Below are positions 49,954 through 58,559 of a stretch of 64,000 nucleotides of DNA, piece by piece. Both the position numbers and the translations under genes were made by a program. Below the pieces are notes generated by a model. The model ran no database searches, had not been told where the DNA came from, and saw only the letters and a program-made list of their open reading frames with translations. Source of the stretch: Bacteroidales bacterium (GTDB lineage Bacteria > Bacteroidota > Bacteroidia > Bacteroidales > 4484-276); NCBI GenBank assembly GCA_035647615.1, contig DASRND010000031.1, forward strand, positions 1 through 64,000, written 5' to 3'. Within the stretch, counting starts at the first letter, position 1; each line of letters starts with the position of its first letter.

Positions 49954-50595
49954 ATGACCCTTACACGCTACAATTTCATCTCCATCGAAGGCAACATCGG
50001 CGCCGGCAAAACCTCGCTGGCCACCCGCATTGCCAACGATTACAACGCCAAGCTGATCCTGGAACAGTTCGAGGAAAATTCGTTTCTGCCCAAGTTTTAC
50101 CGCGAGCCTGATAAATATGCGTTTCCGCTGGAGCTTTCGTTTCTGGCCGAGCGCTACGAGCAACTCAAGCGCAGCCTCGCCGCCCGCGATCTCTTCAAGA
50201 GCTTCACGGTGTCAGATTATCTCATCGATAAGTCGTTCATCTTTGCCCGCAAAAACCTTCCGGAAGACACTTTCGGTTTGTACAAAAAGTTGTTTGAGAT
50301 CATCAGTGAGTCGCTGCCCAAGCCCGACCTGCTGGTTTATCTTTATCTGAACATCGACAACCTGATGCACAATATCCGGCATCGCGGGCGCAGCTATGAG
50401 CAGGATATGAAACGGGAATATCTTGAAATGATTCAGGAAAGTTATCTGGATTTTATCCGACAAAAAACCAACATGCGCATTTTGGTCATCGACACCAACG
50501 ACCTCGATTTTGTAAACCAGCAAAAGGATTATGAAAAAATCTTAAGCGCGATCTCCGAAGAGTATCCCATAGGGCTGCATCGAATCAGGCCGTGA
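49954..50595 (+). CDS. deoxynucleoside kinase
   Basis: About 213 residues from the ATG at 49954 (a TTG at 49942 overlapping folK is also possible). P-loop: ISIEGNIGAGKTSLA near residue 8-22; substrate-site FEENSFLPKFY and LSFLAERYEQL; the LID Arg-rich block NIRHRGRSYEQDMK near 140. These features match the dNK/dCK-dGK family that phosphorylates deoxynucleosides for salvage. The folK-dNK order is common in Bacteroidota. Confidence 0.9.
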   Translation: MTLTRYNFISIEGNIGAGKTSLATRIANDYNAKLILEQFEENSFLPKFYREPDKYAFPLELSFLAERYEQLKRSLAARDLFKSFTVSDYLIDKSFIFARKNLPEDTFGLYKKLFEIISESLPKPDLLVYLYLNIDNLMHNIRHRGRSYEQDMKREYLEMIQESYLDFIRQKTNMRILVIDTNDLDFVNQQKDYEKILSAISEEYPIGLHRIRP

Positions 50596-50733
50596 AAATA
50601 GTAGGAATGATTACGGTAAAAGAGGTGACGAAAACAATCTTTGTCTTCTTCCAGACAATACTAGCACTGCTGATACCTTAAGAATAGCACTTATCGTCCT
50701 CTTGTTTAAGCCAATTTTGAACGTTTTTTGTTT

Positions 50734-52791
50734 TTAATTCTCAGCATATTTAATGGTCAGCTCGTCTTCAAAATCAAAAATTGTAAGAGCTTGTTTAATC
50801 CTGTCGAATTTTCCTTGATTATCAATATTTGTTTCGATGAAATACGTGTCATTGATTGGAACTGCTTGCCTAAGCCCTTTTTCAGTTGGGGTCTTAGTTA
50901 AACATATTCTTTCCCCTAATTCTGTTGTGAAGAATGTTTCAGGTTGAAGCCCAAAAAGTTGCTTAAAAATTTCCACGTACAGTTTTGTAACTTGATTTAC
51001 TTGAATTTTTTGGTCAAAGAAAATCGCATATTCTAACTTTTTATATTTTGGGTCATCTGCTTCAAATATGTTCAGCTCTCCGTTATCTTCATTTGTTTCA
51101 ATCTCAATTTGAGGATATTCCCATATTTTCAGAAATCTTTTAGACAACAGATCAAATCTATTTTCAATTTCTGTTTTATCCCACTTGTCAAGACCCGAAA
51201 GGTTTTTATTCATCCACAAGCGACTTTCTTTATACCCTGCTCCGTCTAAATCCCTTTTGTCTTTAAACGCCTTATTGCCGAGTTTCCCATTGTTGCCTGA
51301 TAAAGTCAGATTGCCAATAGTGTTGAGGTAATTTTCCTTGATGAAATTATAATCTTCAATACCCAATTCCATCTTCCATTTTGGGTCAGGGTTTTGAGGA
51401 AAGATATGTTCAATCGTAATGTCCGGATTACCTTCAATGGAGACTCTCTCAATATTTTCGAAATTTTCAAGTCTTTCGAGAAAGTAAATTCTATTCTTGG
51501 ATTTTATGTTGTAAACGTCTTTGACTTTTAGTGCATCAATGACTTCACCGTTTTTGGGAAACCTCTGTATGCCTGTTCTTTGAAGTAAAGACTTTTGAAT
51601 AGAATACAAATAATTTTCTTTCTCTACTTTATCATAGAGGCTCATAAAAATCTTATTTAATGCATTGGTCGGTAAGCCAAGAATGAACCTTCTCCAAGTA
51701 AATGCCTGCACTAAATTAAGGACTTTTAAAAAAGTCTCTTTGTCAATTATTGATGAAATGTAATCATCATAAACTTTCATTAAGAACGGAAATGCAACAT
51801 TAATTTCAAGACGATTAATGTACTGTAATTGCAACCTAATTTCTTTATCCGTTTCATTTTTCGGATTAATGAGTTTGTTGTAGTGTCTTACTAATCCTTT
51901 AATTCCTGTGAGATTGTTTTCAAGTTCATCAACTGATGATGTTGGATAATTGGCTTTAAACTCAAAATAAACCTTTCCCTTATTTGGAATATTCTTGTTT
52001 ATCAATGTCAAATAGTCTCGAATATAATCAGAAACACGGCTAACGTTTAGAGTTTCATCTTTTGCGAGTTTTTCAATGACTTCCCAGTAGTTTTGATAAA
52101 TTATGTTTTGTTCTTTGGGCTTTAGCCCCATGAGAATATAATTACGGATTAGGTCAGCTTGTGATAATTCTAATCCCGTTGAGTTAAGGCTTTCAAAAAT
52201 TCTTTGTGGATTGTCTTTTCCACGCTCAAGTGAGACTTCTACAAACATCAATTTTGAAAGACCTTTCAATACAAATTGATAATTTTCTTCAGTGATTCGC
52301 CCTTTAAAATAATTGAAATTGTCAATAAGTTTCGAGAAGTCTGTGAAATCTTCTTTATCGTCACCTCTTAATAGATACTTTAATGCCTTATCATTGTTTT
52401 CTGCTGGCCTTAATTTTAGCTTCTCCTCTTCTGGAGCAAACTTGTTTATCAAATAGGTTTCGCTAATCTCGTTTTCGAGTCCTTCGTCTTTTAATTCTTT
52501 TGCAAGTCGATGCAGAACCAGGTAAATGAGCGTTAATGTTGTTAATCTCTGTTGTCCATCAATTACTGTCAGCTCTTTAATCCTTGAAGCAGTATAGACG
52601 TCATCATGAATAAAGACTATGCTCCCGATAAAGTGAGTATTCATCTTTTCCGTTCCAACCTCAAGAATATCATCAAGGAGCTGTTTACATTGTCCTGTTG
52701 ACCAATCGTAATTTCGTTGGTAGACAGGAATGATGAACTGTGTTTTATTGGATGATAAAAAATCCTCTACTTTAGTTTCGGTTGCTTTCAT
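50734..52791 (-). CDS. DUF262/DUF1524 protein (GmrSD-like type IV restriction family)
   Basis: A 685-residue protein. The N-terminal DUF262 (GmrS-like) domain has IPVYQRNYDW (residues 21-30) and IDGQQRLTTLTLIY (77-90), the NTP-binding/hydrolysis motif of the family. A helical middle follows, then a DUF1524 HNH-type nuclease motif: ITIEHIFPQNPDP and LNTIGNLTLSGNNGKLGNKAF near 445-490. A C-terminal domain of about 120 residues (from about 560) is not recognised. Related fused proteins restrict modified phage DNA. The gene is clearly AT-rich compared with its neighbours. It starts 33 bp after the end of rfbB on the same strand. Confidence 0.85.
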   Translation of the reverse strand: MKATETKVEDFLSSNKTQFIIPVYQRNYDWSTGQCKQLLDDILEVGTEKMNTHFIGSIVFIHDDVYTASRIKELTVIDGQQRLTTLTLIYLVLHRLAKELKDEGLENEISETYLINKFAPEEEKLKLRPAENNDKALKYLLRGDDKEDFTDFSKLIDNFNYFKGRITEENYQFVLKGLSKLMFVEVSLERGKDNPQRIFESLNSTGLELSQADLIRNYILMGLKPKEQNIIYQNYWEVIEKLAKDETLNVSRVSDYIRDYLTLINKNIPNKGKVYFEFKANYPTSSVDELENNLTGIKGLVRHYNKLINPKNETDKEIRLQLQYINRLEINVAFPFLMKVYDDYISSIIDKETFLKVLNLVQAFTWRRFILGLPTNALNKIFMSLYDKVEKENYLYSIQKSLLQRTGIQRFPKNGEVIDALKVKDVYNIKSKNRIYFLERLENFENIERVSIEGNPDITIEHIFPQNPDPKWKMELGIEDYNFIKENYLNTIGNLTLSGNNGKLGNKAFKDKRDLDGAGYKESRLWMNKNLSGLDKWDKTEIENRFDLLSKRFLKIWEYPQIEIETNEDNGELNIFEADDPKYKKLEYAIFFDQKIQVNQVTKLYVEIFKQLFGLQPETFFTTELGERICLTKTPTEKGLRQAVPINDTYFIETNIDNQGKFDRIKQALTIFDFEDELTIKYAEN

Positions 52792-52824
52792 TTTTATTTT
52801 TCTCTCTTTAACTATTTAAGATTT

Positions 52825-53889
52825 TTACCTCTCCTCATACTGCTGCTGATAATAATTTTGGTAGTCGCCCGAAGTGATCCGTGCCATCCATTCGCTGTTT
52901 TCGAGATACCAGTCGATGGTTTTCGAAAGCCCTTCCTCAAATTGCAACGAAGGTTTCCATCCAAGCTCGTTTTGCAGTTTTGCTGAGTCGATGGCGTAGC
53001 GCAAGTCATGGCCGGCGCGATCTTTCACGTAAGTGATCAGTTTTTCGGAAGTGCCCGGAGTGCGGTTTAGTTTTTCGTCGAGCAGCTTGCACATCAGTTT
53101 TATCAGATCAATGTTCGTCCATTCGTTGTGCCCACCAATGTTGTAGGTTTCGCCCACTTTGCCACGATGAAAGATATGATCGATGGCGTCGGCATGGTCT
53201 TCTACCCACAGCCAGTCGCGCACATTTAAACCCTTACCATAAACCGGCAGCGGTTTGTTGTGACGGATATTATTAATAAAAAGCGGAATTAATTTCTCCG
53301 GGAATTGATTTCCGCCGTAATTGTTGGAACAGTTGGAGATTTTAACCGGCAGCCCAAAAGTGTGATTGTATGCGCGCACCAGATGGTCGCTGCTGGCCTT
53401 TGAAGCAGAGTAGGGGCTTTTGGGATCGTAGGAAGTCTCTTCCGTAAAAAAACCTGTGTCGCCTAATGAGCCGTAAACTTCATCCGTGGAAACGTGGAAG
53501 AAAAGCCGTCCTTCAAAATTATCTTTCCAGTAATGGCGCGCTGCATTCAGCAGGTTGGCGGTGCCCACGATGTTGGTATAAATAAACTCCATCGGGCTGC
53601 TGATCGACCTGTCCACGTGCGACTCGGCGGCCAGGTGGATTACCGCATCAATACTATATTTTTCAAAAAGCGACTGCATCTTTTCGGCATCAGTGATGTC
53701 GGCTTTTACGAAAGTGTAATTTGGCTTTTTCTCCACATCCGTCAAGTTTTCAAGGTTGCCGGCATAGGTGAGTTTATCAACATTTACGATGTGATAATCC
53801 GGATATTTATTTACGAAAAGCCGCACCAGATGCGAACCAATAAAACCGGCACCACCGGTAATCATGATGTTTTTAATAGGATGTGTCAT
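52825..53889 (-). CDS. rfbB: dTDP-glucose 4,6-dehydratase
   Basis: A 354-residue short-chain dehydrogenase: NAD motif TGGAGFIGSHLVRLF, catalytic STDEVYGSLG (Thr-Asp-Glu), and YSASKASSDHLVRAY (Tyr-x3-Lys). The substrate-binding GKGLNVRDWLWVEDHADAI is typical for RfbB. It makes dTDP-4-keto-6-deoxyglucose for rhamnose or other deoxysugars. No rfbA, rfbC or rfbD is adjacent. It is the last of five sugar genes and is separated from galE by a 170-bp gap with a long hairpin. Confidence 0.93.
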   Translation of the reverse strand: MTHPIKNIMITGGAGFIGSHLVRLFVNKYPDYHIVNVDKLTYAGNLENLTDVEKKPNYTFVKADITDAEKMQSLFEKYSIDAVIHLAAESHVDRSISSPMEFIYTNIVGTANLLNAARHYWKDNFEGRLFFHVSTDEVYGSLGDTGFFTEETSYDPKSPYSASKASSDHLVRAYNHTFGLPVKISNCSNNYGGNQFPEKLIPLFINNIRHNKPLPVYGKGLNVRDWLWVEDHADAIDHIFHRGKVGETYNIGGHNEWTNIDLIKLMCKLLDEKLNRTPGTSEKLITYVKDRAGHDLRYAIDSAKLQNELGWKPSLQFEEGLSKTIDWYLENSEWMARITSGDYQNYYQQQYEER

Positions 53890-53937
53890 TGCTAAAGTGT
53901 TTTAATTATTATCTGATTTATGAGTTTAGTCTAACCC

Positions 53938-54010
53938 CCCAAACTACTAATTTTCAGCCCTTTTTACCCCGGACCCTAAAGAGAGAAGTACTGAAAATCA
54001 GTAGTTTGGG
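53938..54010. repeat. long imperfect hairpin between galE and rfbB
   Basis: Twenty bases at 53938-53957 pair with 53991-54010 with one mismatch (CCCAAACTACT... against ...AGTAGTTTGGG). A TCCCC...GGGGA hairpin follows at 54015-54030. The stem resembles the AGTTTGGG arm near 35217. It may be a dispersed repeat or may adjust expression of rfbB relative to galE. Confidence 0.7.
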
Positions 54011-54059
54011 AAAGTCCCCTTTAGGGGATTTAGGGGTTTTGAGATTTTTTAGACTGGTC

Positions 54060-55094
54060 TCATTTATTCTTTTTTTGTTCGGCCAACGCCAATTCCCACC
54101 TCCAGGCCGAAAGCATCATCTCGTCGAGATTTTTTTCCGCTTTCCATCCCAGCACTTCGTTGGCCAGTTGCGTGTCGGCCCAAACAGAAGTGATGTCGCC
54201 TGCACGGCGTCCCACAACTTTATAGTTGAGTTTTTGATTTGAAACGCGTTCAAAACTTCCGATCACCTCTAGCACTGAATAGCCGGTGCCCGTTCCGATA
54301 TTAAAAATTTCGACATTTTCTTTTTGCTTGTTCTTCAGCATCCGCTGCAGTGACGCCACATGTGCTTTTGCCAGGTCACTTACGTGGATATAATCGCGGA
54401 TGGGCGTGCCATCGGGGGTGGGGTAGTCGTCGCCAAAAACTTTGAGTCCCGGGCGCAGGCCGATGGCCGTTTGCGTAATGTAGGGCACCAGATTGTTGGG
54501 AACACCCAGCGGCAACTCGCCGATTTTTGCGGAAGCGTGGGCGCCAATTGGATTGAAATATCGTAGGAGTATCGCGTGCAGCGGCGACACCAGTGACTGC
54601 TCGCCAATGATCTCTTCCGAAATTTGCTTGGTATTGCCGTAAGGCGACATAGCCTTTTGTATTGGCGCCGATTCTTTTACAGGCAACTGTTCCGGCTGGC
54701 CGTAAACTGTACACGACGATGAGAAAACCAGATGCTGCACCGCATGATGCTGCATTTGATCCAGCAAATGAACCAACGAAAAAAGATTGTTGTGATAATA
54801 CATCAGCGGTTTCTCCACCGATTCGCCCACCGCTTTGGAAGCTGCAAAATGTATCACCGCCTTTACCTCAGGGTGGCTGTCGAAAAATGAACACACACCG
54901 TCACCGTCAGTAAGATCGAGCTGCACAAAAGCTGGTCGTTTGCCGGTGATGGCAGCAATCTGATCCACCACTTCGATGCGCGAGTTGGAGAGATTATCAA
55001 CGATTACCACCTCATAGCCTTGTTGCTGCAGCTCTACCACAGTGTGCGAGCCAATGTAGCCCGTGCCGCCTGTTACCAGTATTTGTTCTTTCAT
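54060..55094 (-). CDS. galE: UDP-glucose 4-epimerase
   Basis: About 344 residues from the ATG at 55094; a GTG two codons up is in frame. Motifs: TGGTGYIGSHTVVELQ, SSSCTVYGQP, and SPYGNTKQISEEI (Tyr-x3-Lys), with GIGTGTGYSVLEV near the C-terminus replaced by FNIGTGTGYSV. It interconverts UDP-glucose and UDP-galactose (or the N-acetyl forms). It lies 31 bp after the UDP-sugar dehydrogenase gene. Confidence 0.92.
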   Translation of the reverse strand: MKEQILVTGGTGYIGSHTVVELQQQGYEVVIVDNLSNSRIEVVDQIAAITGKRPAFVQLDLTDGDGVCSFFDSHPEVKAVIHFAASKAVGESVEKPLMYYHNNLFSLVHLLDQMQHHAVQHLVFSSSCTVYGQPEQLPVKESAPIQKAMSPYGNTKQISEEIIGEQSLVSPLHAILLRYFNPIGAHASAKIGELPLGVPNNLVPYITQTAIGLRPGLKVFGDDYPTPDGTPIRDYIHVSDLAKAHVASLQRMLKNKQKENVEIFNIGTGTGYSVLEVIGSFERVSNQKLNYKVVGRRAGDITSVWADTQLANEVLGWKAEKNLDEMMLSAWRWELALAEQKKNK

Positions 55095-55125
55095 TACCAC
55101 ACAAAAATTTCAAAACATTAATAAA

Positions 55126-56451
55126 TTATAAACTCCAATAGGTAAGCTCTTTTATCTTGTTGCGATAAATACCTTTTATGTCGAAAAGAATTCCTTTTTC
55201 GCTGCTGATGTTTTTAAAAAAAGCTTCGTCCAAACAGACATATTGGTCGTGATTTACAGCAACGACAACAGCGTCGTACTTTGTGCCATTTTTCTCTTTG
55301 AGTTCGAAACCATATTCACGATTCACCTCATCGCTTACGGCATAGGGATCTACCACGTCAACTTTTACGCTGTAGGAGCGAAGTTCGCTGATAATGTCGG
55401 GCACACGTGAGTTGCGGATGTCGCTTACGTTTTCCTTAAAAGTTACGCCCATCACCAGAACTTTGGAATCGGCAATATTTTTATGTGCCACGATAAGTTT
55501 TTTTACCAGTCGCCTGGCTACATAATACCCCATCGAATCGTTTACGAAGCGTCCGGAGTTGATGATCTGTGGATGATATTTGAGTTTCTTGGCTTTGTAT
55601 GCCAAATAATACGGGTCGACGCCGATGCAATGTCCGCCTACCAGTCCCGGGAAAAACTTCAGAAAGTTCCACTTTGTTCCGGCGGCTTCCAGCACGTCGT
55701 AGGTGTTGATGCCCATGCGGTTGAAGATAATCGATAGTTCGTTCATCAGGGCAATGTTCACGTCGCGCTGGGTGTTCTCGATAATCTTGGCAGCTTCGGC
55801 CACCTTGATGGAAGCGGCACGGTGCACGCCCGCCGTTACAACCAACTCGTAGGTTTTGGCGATCACGTCGAGTGATTCTTCATCACAACCCGAAACCACT
55901 TTGATAATGGTTTGTAGCGTGTGTACCTTGTCGCCGGGATTGATGCGTTCGGGCGAAAATCCTACTTTAAAATCCACCATACATTTTAGCCCCGAAAGCT
56001 CTTCAAGAAGTGGGATGCACTCTTCTTCGGTAGCGCCGGGATACACCGTGGATTCGTACACGACGTAGTCGCCTTTTTTAAGAATTTTGCCAACGGTGCG
56101 GGTGGCGGCCATAAGCGGTCTGAGGTCGGGCATATTGCTGTCGTCGATGGGTGTAGGAACCGCCACGATATGGAAATCAGCTTTGCGCAAATCTTCGGGA
56201 TTTGCCGTAAAGAATATGTCGCAATTCTCGAAATCTTTCGCCTCAAGTTCCTGGCTGGGGTCTATTTTGTTTTTCATCATTTCGATGCGCTCGGGTTTGA
56301 TATCGAAACCGATGACGGAGGTTTTGCGCGCAAATGCCAAAGCGATGGGCAGCCCAACGTAGCCCAGACCTATCAGCGATATTTTCGCTTCCTTTTTTAA
56401 AATTTTGTCGTAAAGTGTCATGTTGTTTATCTCCTCAAAAAGATCATCCAT
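55126..56451 (-). CDS. UDP-sugar C6-dehydrogenase (WbpO/TviB/WecC type)
   Basis: A 441-residue nucleotide-sugar dehydrogenase: Rossmann motif SLIGLGYVGLPIALAFA near residue 25, YESTVYPGATEE, the catalytic-region block FFPGLVGGHCIGVDPYYLAYKA (Cys in GGHCIGVDP), and a C-terminal NAD domain with GVTFKENVSDIRNSR. This pattern fits dehydrogenases that make UDP-GlcNAcA or UDP-GalNAcA. The exact substrate is not decided by these motifs. It is the third gene of the operon. Confidence 0.9.
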   Translation of the reverse strand: MDDLFEEINNMTLYDKILKKEAKISLIGLGYVGLPIALAFARKTSVIGFDIKPERIEMMKNKIDPSQELEAKDFENCDIFFTANPEDLRKADFHIVAVPTPIDDSNMPDLRPLMAATRTVGKILKKGDYVVYESTVYPGATEEECIPLLEELSGLKCMVDFKVGFSPERINPGDKVHTLQTIIKVVSGCDEESLDVIAKTYELVVTAGVHRAASIKVAEAAKIIENTQRDVNIALMNELSIIFNRMGINTYDVLEAAGTKWNFLKFFPGLVGGHCIGVDPYYLAYKAKKLKYHPQIINSGRFVNDSMGYYVARRLVKKLIVAHKNIADSKVLVMGVTFKENVSDIRNSRVPDIISELRSYSVKVDVVDPYAVSDEVNREYGFELKEKNGTKYDAVVVAVNHDQYVCLDEAFFKNISSEKGILFDIKGIYRNKIKELTYWSL

Positions 56452-56495
56452 GATTAATCAGGATGGGAATGGTTTTATTAATTAACTGAGTTTTT

Positions 56496-57077
56496 TTAAA
56501 TTTTTGATACGCAATCATCTTTGATTTCGTATTGTTCCTTGCTTTCCGGGCAGATAGCCATTCCGTTTTCGTCGAAATGCAAACGGTGACCGCACTCGCT
56601 CATCCAGCCGATCTGACGCCCCGGATTTCCCACCACCAGCGCATAAGGAGCCACCGTTTTGGTAATAACCGTTCCGGCGCCGATAAAGGCAAACCCGCCG
56701 ATGTCGTGACCGCAAACGATGGTGGCGTTGGCGCCGATAGTAGCTCCGCGTTTCACCACGGTGCGTTCATAGCTGCCACGGCGCACGACGGCGCTGCGCG
56801 GGTTGGTTATGTTGGTAAAAACCATCGAAGGCCCCAGGAAAACGTCGTCCTCGCAGGTTACGCCGGTATAAATCGAGACGTTGTTTTGCACCTTTACATT
56901 ATTACCCAGCACCACCTCGGACGAAATCACCACATTCTGACCGATGTTGCAGTTTTCACCTATCCGGCAGTTGCTCATCACATGCGAAAAATGCCAGATT
57001 TTGGTTCCTGAACCAATTTCACATCCTTCGTCGATCACTGCCGTGGGATGGGCGAAATATCCTTTTTTTTCTGTCAT
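56496..57077 (-). CDS. left-handed beta-helix acyltransferase (WbpD/WlbB type)
   Basis: A 193-residue hexapeptide acyltransferase; the isoleucine-patch repeats are evident (IGENCNIGQNVVISSEVVLGNNVKVQNNVSI read in parts). ATIGANATIVCGHDIGGFAFIGAGTVITK in parts holds the catalytic-region His of N-acetyltransferases. The C-terminal CGHRLHFDENGMAICPESKEQY carries two Cys that could bind zinc. Enzymes of this type acetylate the 3-amino group of UDP-GlcNAc3NA. It begins 5 bp after the aminotransferase gene. Confidence 0.85.
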   Translation of the reverse strand: MTEKKGYFAHPTAVIDEGCEIGSGTKIWHFSHVMSNCRIGENCNIGQNVVISSEVVLGNNVKVQNNVSIYTGVTCEDDVFLGPSMVFTNITNPRSAVVRRGSYERTVVKRGATIGANATIVCGHDIGGFAFIGAGTVITKTVAPYALVVGNPGRQIGWMSECGHRLHFDENGMAICPESKEQYEIKDDCVSKI

Positions 57078-57082
57078 AATGA

Positions 57083-58213
57083 TTATCTGTTGGCAAATTC
57101 CAGCACGGCGTCGGTGATGTATTTCAGTTGTTCCTCGTCGAGTTCAGTGTGCATGGGCAGCGAGATTACATGTTTGGAAAGATGCTCCGTTACCGGGAAA
57201 TCGCCTTCTTTGTAGCGTGGATCCTGATAGGCTTTCTGCATGTGCATCGGCACAGGATAATAAATCATGGCCGGAACGTTTTTGGAAGCCAGGAATTTCT
57301 GCAGCTCATCACGATCCAAATCTTTAGTAACCAAAGTGTATTGATGATACACGTGCGTAGTGAAAGGTGCTGTAACGGGAGTTTTCAGTTTGGGATGATT
57401 GGCAAAGGCCTTGTTGTAAAAGGCGGCAGCTTTCTGGCGGGCTGTGATGTATTCGTCCAGACGGGCTAACTTTATTTTGAGCACTGCTGCCTGAATGCTG
57501 TCCAGGCGTGAGTTTACACCAATATAGTCGTGGTGATAGCGCACCACCATACCATGGTTTACCACCGAGCGAAGTTGCTTTGCCAGCGCGTCGTCGTTGG
57601 TAAAAATGGCGCCGCCGTCGCCGTAGCAGCCCAGATTTTTCGATGGGAAAAACGACATTCCGGATGCATCACCAATGGTGCCGGCCTGGCGGATTGTGCC
57701 GTCGCTAAAAGTAAATTCTGCGCCAATGGCCTGACAGGCATCTTCGACCACATATAAATTGTGTTCTTCGGCAATTTTCATAATAGCCTCCATGTCGGCA
57801 GACTGCCCAAAAAGATGCACCGGAACAATTGCTTTTGTTTTGGGTGTGATGGCTTTGCGGATGGCGTCCGGATCGATGTTAAAAGTGTCGGGATCAACGT
57901 CCACCAATACAGGAGTCAGGCCAAGCAGCGCGATAACCTCGGCGGTGGCGATGAAAGTAAATGAAGTGGTGATCACCTCGTCGCCTGGCTGCATGTGAAG
58001 TCCCATCATTGCTACCTGCAAAGCGTCGGTACCGTTGCCACACGGAATTACGTGTTCTACACCAAGATATTTTTCGAGCGCCTTCTGGAACTCTTGCACC
58101 GCCGGCCCGTTGATGAAAGCCGTGGTGTCGATCACCTGTTGGATGGCACTGTCGATTTCGGTTTTTATTTTGTCGTACTGACCCTTCAGGTCAACCATTC
58201 TTATTTCGTTCAT
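57083..58213 (-). CDS. DegT/DnrJ/EryC1-type PLP sugar aminotransferase (WbpE/WlbC-like)
   Basis: A 376-residue sugar aminotransferase. Core motifs: GNGTDALQVAMMGL near 78, VEDACQAIGAEF near 155, and the PLP-binding Lys in MSFFPSKNLGCYGDGGA near 188-192. It transfers an amino group to a 3-keto sugar nucleotide. With the acyltransferase and dehydrogenase that follow, it gives most of a UDP-2,3-diacetamido-uronic acid pathway, but the 3-oxidoreductase (WbpB-like) is missing here. The promoter at 58259-58288 drives the operon. Confidence 0.88.
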   Translation of the reverse strand: MNEIRMVDLKGQYDKIKTEIDSAIQQVIDTTAFINGPAVQEFQKALEKYLGVEHVIPCGNGTDALQVAMMGLHMQPGDEVITTSFTFIATAEVIALLGLTPVLVDVDPDTFNIDPDAIRKAITPKTKAIVPVHLFGQSADMEAIMKIAEEHNLYVVEDACQAIGAEFTFSDGTIRQAGTIGDASGMSFFPSKNLGCYGDGGAIFTNDDALAKQLRSVVNHGMVVRYHHDYIGVNSRLDSIQAAVLKIKLARLDEYITARQKAAAFYNKAFANHPKLKTPVTAPFTTHVYHQYTLVTKDLDRDELQKFLASKNVPAMIYYPVPMHMQKAYQDPRYKEGDFPVTEHLSKHVISLPMHTELDEEQLKYITDAVLEFANR

Positions 58214-58258
58214 CCGCGATTTCTATTTAGGTAATTTGATGTTGCTTTTTATGGAGCG

Positions 58259-58288
58259 CAAAGGTAGGATTTAATAAAGGGTTAGCAA
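58259..58288 (-). promoter_or_regulatory. promoter of the nucleotide-sugar operon
   Basis: On the minus strand TTG (58286-58288), exactly 19 bp, then a perfect TACCTTTG (58259-58266), followed by GCGCTCC. It is the best match to the consensus in the window and lies 46 bp before the aminotransferase ATG. Confidence 0.7.
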
Positions 58289-58358
58289 GTTGGCATCAAA
58301 AAAAGTCAAGTAGTTAAGTAGAGAATTGATGCGTGTTGAGTGGTGAGAAAAAACTTGG

Positions 58359-58386
58359 CAGTTCACAGATTGCAGTCCACAGAAGA
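58359..58386 (+). repeat. heptamer tandem repeat, 3-4 units
   Basis: CAGTTCA, CAGATTG, CAGTCCA and CAGAAGA follow each other in 7-bp register. No gene is seen in the rest of the 346-bp gap 58214-58559; it holds two promoters, one at each end. Confidence 0.6.
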
Positions 58387-58539
58387 CGATTTGTTTTCTT
58401 GATTTTTTAAATCGGAATTTATTTATGATTGTTTACTCCGACTATTGGCGGATGTTTTCTTGAATTTTGGAATTTCATAAAACCATCCTGAAGTTCTGTC
58501 AAAAGAAACATTCCTTCACTTACCCAATAATCATTCGTG

Positions 58540-58547
58540 TATCTTTG
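58540..58547 (+). promoter_or_regulatory. -7 box of the outer-membrane protein gene
   Basis: A perfect TATCTTTG followed by GCG, 12 bp before the ATG at 58560. It lies inside a longer open frame that begins at 58467, which supports the later start. Confidence 0.5.
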
Positions 58548-58559
58548 CGTTTTTTTGTA

